A program made the position numbers and the translations under genes. This document shows positions 53,396-60,822 of a stretch of 64,000 nt of DNA, in pieces. Under the pieces are notes generated by a model that was not told where the DNA came from, did no database searches, and saw only the letters and a list, made by a program, of their open reading frames with translations. The stretch comes from Bacteroidota bacterium (GTDB lineage: Bacteria; Bacteroidota; Bacteroidia; Chitinophagales; Saprospiraceae): assembly GCA_020160935.1 (NCBI GenBank), contig JAIUPL010000010.1:124001-188000 (forward strand). Direction: 5' to 3'. Position 1 is the first letter of the stretch, and each line of letters opens with the position of its first letter.

Positions 53396-54232
53396 TCATT
53401 CCCCCGGCGCCCAATCAATCAGGCTGCGATCTTCATAGATGGTTCGTTCGCGTTGGTCGCCGCCGATTTCACGTGCCATGATGGTAGAAACGCTGCTCAT
53501 CAAAGTTTTGATTCTGAGTTGATTATACATAAGCACTTCGCTATTGGCGGACCAGCAGGGGCTGGTGGCACTGGGTTCGAATTTGCGAACATCGTTACCG
53601 TCGGGCCGTATCAGTTGGATGGAATAAGTGTTTTCAAATGCAATATCTTCTCCGTTGGGAGCGAAGCGCGGGTTCCTGAAACTGTTAAATCCACCTGTCA
53701 GCAGGATTTTAAAATGGCTGCCATCGCAACGAACCGTACACAAAATGGATGCTTCATATGGATTCGTATTGCGTGCTGCGAGCACCAGGCTATTGCCGTC
53801 GGCCGACCAGTCGATACCACAATCATAGATATATGGATCAGGCAATGAAATGGTGTCAAATGTGTTGCTCAAGCGATGAAAAAAGACAATCTGATTCTTA
53901 GCGGTATAGGCCAGTGTATTGTCATCGGGCGACCAGCAAAGTGCAGACATTTCGGGTTTCCGAAAACGAAATATTTCTTCCTGTGAGTTGGCGAGCAAAA
54001 TGCGGTAGTTCGGATTGCTGTAAACCGCTATCATGGCGCCATTGTGTGCCCAGCGAAGCGGCGTGCCATGATCAAATGAAGTCTGTTGGCCTGATGAAGG
54101 GGTGTACAACCAGGCATTGTTATTTTCCGCTTGCATGACCAGCCGACCGGGTATTTCTTTTAATGGCAGTATTTCTTCGCGTGTGCAGGCAAGGAAAAAA
54201 GAGAGGACGAGCAGGGGAATTAATTGTTTCAT
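53396..54232 (-). CDS. Beta-propeller (TolB/PD40-like) lipoprotein, paralogue B
   Basis: A 278-residue lipoprotein, start at ATG 54232 (MKQLIPLLVLSFFLAC, Cys16). It carries the same blade series (LRWAHNGAMI, CWSPDDNTLAYT, DWSADGNSLVLA, PRFAPNGEDIAF, CWSANSEVLMYN) and the ending REIGGDQRERTIYEDRSLIDW as paralogue A. The two lie head-to-tail with a palindrome between them, showing tandem duplication. Function unknown. Confidence 0.87.
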   Translation of the reverse strand: MKQLIPLLVLSFFLACTREEILPLKEIPGRLVMQAENNNAWLYTPSSGQQTSFDHGTPLRWAHNGAMIAVYSNPNYRILLANSQEEIFRFRKPEMSALCWSPDDNTLAYTAKNQIVFFHRLSNTFDTISLPDPYIYDCGIDWSADGNSLVLAARNTNPYEASILCTVRCDGSHFKILLTGGFNSFRNPRFAPNGEDIAFENTYSIQLIRPDGNDVRKFEPSATSPCWSANSEVLMYNQLRIKTLMSSVSTIMAREIGGDQRERTIYEDRSLIDWAPGE

Positions 54233-54235
54233 ACG

Positions 54236-54294
54236 ACATAAAGCAGTGGTGAATAGTGTGCTTTTATACACTAAAATTCACCCCCTGCTTTATG
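54236..54294 (-). repeat. Stem-loop just upstream of the paralogue B lipoprotein start
   Basis: CATAAAGCAG...GGTGAAT (54236-54254) is mirrored by ATTCACCCCCTGCTTTATG (54276-54294), with a further AGTGT/ACACT pair inside the loop. The stem ends 3 bases from the start codon on the minus strand, so it could act as a terminator for the upstream gene or mask the lipoprotein start. Confidence 0.7.
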
Positions 54295-54337
54295 CAAAAC
54301 CAATGATCCTGGTCAGAAAAAAGGTTGATATTCCTTG

Positions 54338-55921
54338 TTATTTGCCTTTTTTCAACCAGCCATTGTCGCTCAACCAGTCTGTAAGCCGTTGCGGCCAGGT
54401 TTTCAGGGAGGTCAGCGGTGTGCGTTTGCCCATATTGAAGGCGTGGTTGCCCTGCGAATAGAGATGTACTTCTACCGGAACATGCGCTTTCCGGTACAGT
54501 CCCGCCAGTTGCAAAACGGGTTCCGAACAACACTCGTCGTCGTTGGCAGCCAGCAAAAACGCGGGCGGCGGATTGGTCAGGGTACTTGTCGGGACGGCCA
54601 ATGGGCCCGGGTAAACAGCCACCAAAAAATCGGGGCGGGCGCTGAAATGTTCCACAACATCGGTGCTTTTAAGGTTGGCAGGCCGGTCTTCGAAGGAAGC
54701 CCAGGCCGCCAGTTCGCCGCCCGCAGAAAAACCCATCACGCCGATGCGCGCCGGGTCGATGCCCCATTCAGCCGCCCGGCTGCGCAGGAGGCGCATGGCG
54801 CGGGCCGCGTCTTCCCGCGGGTGTTCTTCCTTGTATGGCGAGCCTTCTTCCCTGAAAAGGCGGTATTTCAGCACAAAAGCCGCTACGCCAATGCTGTTGA
54901 AATACTGGGCTGCGTCGCGGCCTTCGGAATTGAACACCAGGGCGCGGTGGCCACCGCCCGGGCAAATGAGTACGGCGGCGCCATTGGCCATGTTCTTAGG
55001 CGGCAAAAAGGCCGTAATGCTCGGATTGTGGATGTTTTTTACCCACCAGTCCTGTGCTTTTTCAGGCTCGTTTTTTCTGTTTTCAAAGCCGGGTGCGCCA
55101 TTGGGCCAAAGCGGAATTGGCACTGACAAAAGATTCGTTTCCGGTTGTGCCAGATCGAGTTCCTGTATCCAGATATTGCGAAACAATACATTGTGCCCTT
55201 CGGCCTGTAGTTTGAGCCCGCCGGGAACGTCGGTGATGCCTTTGCCGCCGTCATTTCCACCATCGATACCCGAATTGGCGCCGCCCCACACCTGATTGAT
55301 GGGCTGATTGAGATATACTTTTTGCCCGTTGAAACACATGGAAAGCATGGCTCTTTCTGTGCGTTGTCCGTCCTGAAAACGGGCTGCGCGGAATACAATA
55401 TCGTAGGCATTCCACTTCCCTATGCCGTTGTAGGCGTAGTAGGGCGAGGGGGTTTCGTTGATGACGGCTGCCATGCCATGCGAAGTGGTATCGCCATCCA
55501 GTACCTGAATTTCATAGCGGTTTTGCAGGTAAACGCCGCTGTTACCGCCTTTTTCCTGTATCAGAAACTCGATGTGCAGGCGGAAATCGCGGAAGGCTTT
55601 TTTGGTGACGATATCAGCCGTGCCGTATTTGCCGCCGGCAGCCGTGGGGTCGTTGCCATTGAGTACGGTGCCGGCGTCTACAGGGTCTTTCACAATCGTC
55701 CATTTGATGGGAGGTTGGGCTGCCAGCCGGGGCCCTTCCCAATACTGCCACTTTTCGTCGAGCATGGTTCGGGTGCCGTCAAAATAGACTTCGGCGCCTT
55801 CCGGGGCTTTGACGCCGACGCCGATCTGGGCTCGGAGCAGGGTAGAGGTTGCCCCCACAATCAAGAACGTGAATAGCAGGCGATGTAAGGCGAAAAGATG
55901 TTGCTTGATACGGTGTTTCAT
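54338..55921 (-). CDS. Secreted DUF1080 (concanavalin-like) domain fused to an acetyl-esterase-type alpha/beta hydrolase
   Basis: A 527-residue exported enzyme, start at ATG 55921; the upstream TTG is unlikely. The N-terminal ~240 residues are a DUF1080/3-keto-disaccharide-hydrolase-like domain (FRDFRLHIEFLIQEKGGNSG, VYLQNRYEIQVLDG, GIGKWNAYDIVFRAARF). Residues ~260-527 are an alpha/beta hydrolase: oxyanion block CPGGGHRALV, nucleophile GFSAGGELAAW, acid region AANDDECC and the catalytic His in GNHAFNMG. This pairing fits polysaccharide deacetylation or debranching. A GH5 gene lies next upstream on the same strand, separated by a perfect palindrome. Confidence 0.88.
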   Translation of the reverse strand: MKHRIKQHLFALHRLLFTFLIVGATSTLLRAQIGVGVKAPEGAEVYFDGTRTMLDEKWQYWEGPRLAAQPPIKWTIVKDPVDAGTVLNGNDPTAAGGKYGTADIVTKKAFRDFRLHIEFLIQEKGGNSGVYLQNRYEIQVLDGDTTSHGMAAVINETPSPYYAYNGIGKWNAYDIVFRAARFQDGQRTERAMLSMCFNGQKVYLNQPINQVWGGANSGIDGGNDGGKGITDVPGGLKLQAEGHNVLFRNIWIQELDLAQPETNLLSVPIPLWPNGAPGFENRKNEPEKAQDWWVKNIHNPSITAFLPPKNMANGAAVLICPGGGHRALVFNSEGRDAAQYFNSIGVAAFVLKYRLFREEGSPYKEEHPREDAARAMRLLRSRAAEWGIDPARIGVMGFSAGGELAAWASFEDRPANLKSTDVVEHFSARPDFLVAVYPGPLAVPTSTLTNPPPAFLLAANDDECCSEPVLQLAGLYRKAHVPVEVHLYSQGNHAFNMGKRTPLTSLKTWPQRLTDWLSDNGWLKKGK

Positions 55922-56001
55922 TTTACTCAGTTTAAATTTTCTTTTCAATTTGATACTTGCTAACGAAAAGGGGTTTATCAGGATGCTGCCAAGGGTACAT
56001 G

Positions 56002-56114
56002 GATGGTAGTATGGACTTTAGTCCGTCGGGACAGCGCCTTTTAAGGCGCAAAAAAAACTATATAAAGCGCCTTAAAAGGCGCTGTCCCGACGGACTAAAG
56101 TCCATACTACCATC
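56002..56114. repeat. Perfect inverted repeat, 48-bp arms
   Basis: Arms 56002-56049 and 56067-56114 are complementary with no mismatch; the 17-base loop is A/T only. Text includes GACTTTAGTCCGTCGGGAC and AGCGCCTTTTAAGGCGC, the latter itself a palindrome. It lies just downstream of the GH5 stop codon and upstream of the esterase gene. Confidence 0.96.
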
Positions 56115-56132
56115 AAACATATCACCCTCACC

Positions 56133-57143
56133 TCACTTCTTTAGCAATGCTGCCTTGAAATACTTGCCTTGCCGGGTCGGTGTAAAATTCCAGTCGGTGA
56201 ACAAACTCGGCGCCCATTCCGGATCAAACACCCACACCACATACGAAATGCCTTTTTGTTTGCAATAGGCCGTTATGGCATCCCCATACGATTCGTCGCT
56301 GATGACAGGGATGTGCGCGCCTGGGTCGTCGGCGCCGCAAAAACCCACTTCTGTTAGCAATACCGGGTATTTTTCGGCTACGAATCCCCAGTCCTGTGTC
56401 CATTGTGCCTCCCAGGGTTTGGCGCGTTTCATGGGGTAGGGGTGGCTCACGTAAGCAATGCCTTCGGCGCGAATGGGATCGGTGGCTACCGGCGTGAGGT
56501 CGTAGGCCCAGTTGAACCCCGCAACGAGCGGTACTGCCTGACAGCCGTGCGCCCGGATGATGGTGATACATTCTTCCATTATTTCGCGCCACTGGGGCCA
56601 GGAGCATACGCCGAGTTGGCCGTTGTACACGGTGGGTTCGTTGAACAATTCGAAAAACGCCACCGTTGGTTCGTCCTTGTAATGCTGCGCCATGGTGCGC
56701 CAGAATTCGAAGGTTTCCTTGTGTGTGGTTTCGTATCTGGGGTGCTGATACAATTCGGAACGCAGGTTGCCGATGCTGTGCCAGTCGATGATGACGTACA
56801 GACCGCACTCGCGGGCCCACTGCACCCCTTGATCGAGCAGTTTCAGGTATTCCTCCTGCCCGCGTTCGCGCCAGGCAGTCGGGTGTACGGGCAGGCGGAC
56901 GATATTAGCGCCCCAGCGTTTTATTTCATCGAAATAGGCGGCATTCCAGTGGCCGATGCCCGCCAGCCGGTCGGGGTCGCTGGCATTCAAACCCCGAAAT
57001 ATAAAAGTATCCTGATCGGGTGTAACGAATTGATTGCCTTTTACTTGTATTCTTTTTACAGCGTTGGCCGGAGCGGGAGACTGAGCAGAAAGCATCAGAC
57101 AAAAGAACTGGAGAATGAGTAAAAGGCACGTGTGTTTGCGCAT
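56133..57143 (-). CDS. Secreted glycoside hydrolase family 5-like enzyme
   Basis: A 336-residue exported protein; signal peptide ends at LMLSAQS (~21). It has a TIM-barrel glycosidase with the GH5 catalytic pair: acid/base Glu169 in FELFNEPT and nucleophile Glu264 in LLTEVGFCG. VRLPVHPTAW, YVIIDWHS and YVSHPYPM are other GH5 landmarks. Substrate probably a beta-glucan or mannan. With the DUF1080-esterase next to it, it suggests a small polysaccharide-degrading pair. Confidence 0.9.
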   Translation of the reverse strand: MRKHTCLLLILQFFCLMLSAQSPAPANAVKRIQVKGNQFVTPDQDTFIFRGLNASDPDRLAGIGHWNAAYFDEIKRWGANIVRLPVHPTAWRERGQEEYLKLLDQGVQWARECGLYVIIDWHSIGNLRSELYQHPRYETTHKETFEFWRTMAQHYKDEPTVAFFELFNEPTVYNGQLGVCSWPQWREIMEECITIIRAHGCQAVPLVAGFNWAYDLTPVATDPIRAEGIAYVSHPYPMKRAKPWEAQWTQDWGFVAEKYPVLLTEVGFCGADDPGAHIPVISDESYGDAITAYCKQKGISYVVWVFDPEWAPSLFTDWNFTPTRQGKYFKAALLKK

Positions 57144-57586
57144 AACAGAGGAGGGTAAAGGTGGAAAGATAAGAGTACCCGGGGAAATCCCTGATGCAAA
57201 AGAATCAAAAGTATGTGGGGCGTAGCGGGGGGAATTTGGACAGAAAGGCGGGGTTATTTTGTTAAACAGAGCGCGTAGAGTAGTTTCATGCAGACCGCGT
57301 AGAGTAATTTTCCGCAGATCGCGCAGATTTAACCGCAGAACTCGCAGAATGTAGAGTACACCTATTCCCTCAAAGCGATAACAAATGAGTACTCTACGTT
57401 ATGTACTCTACATTCTGCGAGTTCTGCGGTTAAATCTGCGCGATCTGCGGGAAATTACTCTACGGAAAATCTCATGTTCATGTCGTTAAACAACCCTGGT
57501 GTTTTTTTTCAGCAACTAACCACCATGCTTTTAGCAGGGGCCCGTAATTTCGCCCACACTTACCACCACCGAATAAAATCCTCGCC
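57144..57586. other. Divergent intergenic region (443 bases) holding a long inverted repeat
   Basis: Contains the palindrome at 57298-57464 and short repeated GCGTAGAGTA pieces before it. No gene is credible here. Confidence 0.7.
57298..57464. repeat. Inverted repeat with 61-bp arms (GCAGATCGCGCAG type)
   Basis: Left arm to 57359 and right arm from 57403 are complementary over 61-62 bases with one mismatch. Text includes CGCAGATCGCGCAGATTTAA and AACTCGCAGAATGTAGAG. The 43-base loop carries a further ACTCTAC copy. It lies between divergent GH5 and homogentisate dioxygenase genes, so it is not a simple 3'-end terminator. Confidence 0.94.
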
Positions 57587-58756
57587 ATGCCTATTTACCA
57601 TAAACTGGGAAAAATACCCCGCACCCGCCACACCGTTTTTGAAAAACCCGACGGAGACGGCATTTACTACGAACAACTCTTCGGCACCATCGGCTTTGAT
57701 GGCATGTCGTCGCTGCTGTACGAAATACACCGTCCGACGATGGTGCGCGAAATCCTGAAAACAGAAGACGTCAGTCCGAAAATCGCTGTGGAAAAAAACA
57801 TGACCGCGCGCCTGCTCCAGGGCTTTCAGGTGCCTGCGCAGGACGACTTTCTGGACAGCCGCACGCCATTGCTGGTCAACAAAGACATCTACATCGGCCT
57901 GGCAGCGCCCCGACAGTCGATGCGCTCGTATTTTTACAAAAATGCCGATGCCGACGAACTGCTGTTCATCCACCGGGGTTCGGGCAAGTTGCGCACTTTT
58001 GTGGGAAATATCGACTTCGAATACGGCGATTACCTCGTTATTCCGCGTGGTATGATTTACCAGATCGATTTTGACACGACCGACAACCGTATCCTGTATG
58101 CCGAGTCGTTTCACCCGATTTACACGCCAAAACGCTACCGAAACTGGTTCGGACAATTGCTCGAACACTCGCCGTTTTGCGAGCGCGATTACAAACTCCC
58201 GACCGAACTGGAAACCTACGACGAGCGTGGCGACTTTGTCATCAAGGTGAAGAAGCAGGGTCAATTGCACCACCTGCTATATCCCACGCACCCTTTCGAT
58301 GTAGTGGGCTGGGATGGATTCAACTATCCCTACGGCTTTTCCATCCACCATTTCGAACCCATCACGGGGCGTGTGCACCAGCCGCCGCCTGTACACCAGA
58401 ATTTTGAAACAAAGGCATTTGTGGTGTGCTCCTTCTGTCCACGCCTGTACGACTACCATCCGAAGGCCATTCCGGCGCCTTACAACCACTCCAATATCGA
58501 CTCGGACGAGATGTTGTACTATGTAGACGGCGATTTTATGAGCCGCAACAACATCGAACAGGGGCATATTACCCTGCACCCCGGCGGCATCCCGCACGGC
58601 CCGGCGCCCGGCGCTTACGAACGCAGCATCGGGAAAACACAAACGGAGGAATTAGCCGTCATGATCGACACCTTCGCACCACTCAGCCTCACCACGGCGG
58701 CCATGCAGATCGACGACGGGAAGTATTACAAGTCCTGGCTGGAACCGGGAATGTAG
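57587..58756 (+). CDS. hmgA: Homogentisate 1,2-dioxygenase
   Basis: A 389-residue cupin-fold iron enzyme that opens the ring of homogentisate in tyrosine breakdown. The start MPIYHKLGKIPRTRHTVFEK, the cupin block LLFIHRGSGKLRTFVGNIDF, and the metal region YNHSNIDSDEMLYYVDGDF ... ITLHPGGIPHGP (His, Glu and His ligands) fit the shorter bacterial branch of the family. Length is below the ~440 of the human-type enzyme. No other tyrosine-degradation gene is in the window. Confidence 0.9.
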   Translation: MPIYHKLGKIPRTRHTVFEKPDGDGIYYEQLFGTIGFDGMSSLLYEIHRPTMVREILKTEDVSPKIAVEKNMTARLLQGFQVPAQDDFLDSRTPLLVNKDIYIGLAAPRQSMRSYFYKNADADELLFIHRGSGKLRTFVGNIDFEYGDYLVIPRGMIYQIDFDTTDNRILYAESFHPIYTPKRYRNWFGQLLEHSPFCERDYKLPTELETYDERGDFVIKVKKQGQLHHLLYPTHPFDVVGWDGFNYPYGFSIHHFEPITGRVHQPPPVHQNFETKAFVVCSFCPRLYDYHPKAIPAPYNHSNIDSDEMLYYVDGDFMSRNNIEQGHITLHPGGIPHGPAPGAYERSIGKTQTEELAVMIDTFAPLSLTTAAMQIDDGKYYKSWLEPGM

Positions 58757-58864
58757 CGTGAACGGAACAGCCGCTTTGCTCTGAAAGGATTTTGTTTTCC
58801 TGGTATGTGACACAAGCGATATTTATCAGGCCCGTTGTGAGCAAATGGCTGTTTCCGATAATTT

Positions 58865-60433
58865 TCAGGCAGTCAAACGCTGCCCTTTATAAATAGGCAC
58901 CGGTTCTCTGCTACTACTCGTCGAAGACTGCGTTTGCAGGGATTCCAGCACCAGCAACCACAGATTTTCGTACGGAATTACTTCCACTTCCCGGTGTTGA
59001 TTGACCACATGCCAGGGCGTGTTGAGTAGTTGCGCATAGTATTTTTCCGTTTTGAGCCGGATTTGTTTCAGGTTGAAATCGGATTGAGGAATCTGAATCA
59101 ACATTTTGAAAAAATACTGGCTTCGCAACGAGTTGGGATCGCTGAGGTAGCGAGAACAGTACTTGTTCATGGCATCGATCCGGCTTTCACATTCATCTGC
59201 CTTTTTTTGTGCCACAAAAAACAAAAACTGGATAATCAGCACACTGACATTCATGCCGCCCTTGTCTTTTGAAAGCAAAGGCACATCATTTACAAAACGA
59301 TTGATTCTGAAATTGTTCTGCTGTTTTTCTGCTTCCGACAGATTCACTTTTTTAATCGTTACCAGGTACCACAGGTAGGCTTCGAATATTTTCCAAAGTT
59401 CATTGATTTGCGGCGGCTGTGAGGCCAGATACGGGTTGTTTTGTACTTTTTGCAGGATTTCAAAAGCCTCGTCATATTCTTCGGTGTGCAGCGCGGCAAG
59501 CAGCAGAATCTCCTGAACCCGGAACCAATTAAACGAGTTATGTTCCAGAAGGGCTAAAATCTGGTAGGCATAAGTGTCCAGTTTGCCAAATTGGCGGGTG
59601 TACAGGCAGCATGTGATCAGGTTGTAGTAAAATGCCTGTTGTACCATTTCGCTGCGGTATTTTTTGCCGGCAAAAAACTCAATAGCATCGCTGCATACCT
59701 TTTCCATTCCGATGTAATCGTTGCGGCAGTCGTACATCAATGCCTCGATCATACGCCCGAAAAACTGTACCTTAAAGGAGGAAAAACGCTTCATGTCGGG
59801 TTCGATCGACATAAAGTATTCCTTGGCTTTTTCTACGGAGGATTCCTTGTCGGAGCGCACATTTACATGTTGCATCATCAGGTCGCTATACAGTTTCTCT
59901 GCCTTGCGCTCGGCATGCCAGGTGGCTTCCAGTTCCTCGTAGGTCTCATCCAGTTTCTCGTATTTCTTCGTATCTATATTGGAAGTACTGTAGTAGAGTT
60001 GGAGGGTACGCACAATATTCATGCTGAGTTCGGTGAACTCAAAATCCTGTGTATGCCGAAGCAGGTTTTCGATTTGTTTGATACCCACGGAACGGATGTT
60101 CTTGCTGATCAGAATCATGGCAGAACTCCATTTGGTGGTGCAATCAATAAATGCCGTTTGGCGATCCGGGTTTTTCTCTTCCCGGAAGTCAAGTAAAAAC
60201 ACCATGTCGCATAATCGGTTTTTCAGCCGCGATTTAAGCGTCATGAGGGCAGATTCTCCCAAAATATCAGGGAAGGCCGACAGTATTTCCTCGTCCGTTT
60301 TAACCTGGCCGGTTGCTATGGAACGATAAATTTTTCCCATTTGAGAATGGGGCTGAATGACAGCATCCAGCAGACTATTGGACCGGAATTTGGTCTTCTC
60401 AATAAAATCGACCAATTCTTTGAGTTCATTCAT
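58865..60433 (-). CDS. Large helical TPR-like protein (member 4)
   Basis: A 522-residue protein starting MNELKELVDFIEKTKFRSNS. Predicted all-helical with TPR-like pairs (EEYDEAFEILQKVQNNPYL, RQFGKLDTYAYQILALLEHN). No signal peptide or known domain. It shares size and general design with the proteins at 22.7, 27.8 and 48.2 kb, but sequence likeness is faint (FVxF/TKF N-terminal block only), so membership is tentative. Divergent from the sensor kinase across a 389-base gap. Confidence 0.75.
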   Translation of the reverse strand: MNELKELVDFIEKTKFRSNSLLDAVIQPHSQMGKIYRSIATGQVKTDEEILSAFPDILGESALMTLKSRLKNRLCDMVFLLDFREEKNPDRQTAFIDCTTKWSSAMILISKNIRSVGIKQIENLLRHTQDFEFTELSMNIVRTLQLYYSTSNIDTKKYEKLDETYEELEATWHAERKAEKLYSDLMMQHVNVRSDKESSVEKAKEYFMSIEPDMKRFSSFKVQFFGRMIEALMYDCRNDYIGMEKVCSDAIEFFAGKKYRSEMVQQAFYYNLITCCLYTRQFGKLDTYAYQILALLEHNSFNWFRVQEILLLAALHTEEYDEAFEILQKVQNNPYLASQPPQINELWKIFEAYLWYLVTIKKVNLSEAEKQQNNFRINRFVNDVPLLSKDKGGMNVSVLIIQFLFFVAQKKADECESRIDAMNKYCSRYLSDPNSLRSQYFFKMLIQIPQSDFNLKQIRLKTEKYYAQLLNTPWHVVNQHREVEVIPYENLWLLVLESLQTQSSTSSSREPVPIYKGQRLTA

Positions 60434-60822
60434 AATTATGAGGTTGGAGTATAAATGATGGATGGATTAGTGTCGGCAAAACGCTGACGATTCGAATAAT
60501 ACGAGGGGAAACCAGGGGATATATTAAAAAAAGAATGGCACTATTTATGTGTGGAGAGAAAATGTTGGAAAGGTCCGGGTGACCTCAATGGTGCCTGTTT
60601 TCTGTTTTGGTCGAACATTATTTGTGGTAAAGATAACCCAATAGTACGCTCATACAGATCATTTTATCGAATATGTATGTGTGCTACATGATTATGTAGG
60701 AAAAGTAATATGAATGAAGTTGGGCAAGTGACGCTGATGATGGATCTTTGACATGGATGGAAAATATATTGCTCCAATGTATATATGTTTGCTTCCGTTG
60801 ATTTTAATAATACGCTTTCTTA
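60434..60822. other. Divergent intergenic region (389 bases) before the sensor kinase
   Basis: AT-rich, no gene seen. TATGTTTG at 60784-60791 fits the Bacteroidota -7 element 31 bases before the kinase start. No palindrome of the type found elsewhere is present. Confidence 0.6.
60784..60791 (+). promoter_or_regulatory. Candidate -7 element (TATGTTTG) of the sensor kinase
   Basis: Exact TAnnTTTG match 31 bases before the ATG; no good -33 TTG at standard spacing. Confidence 0.5.
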
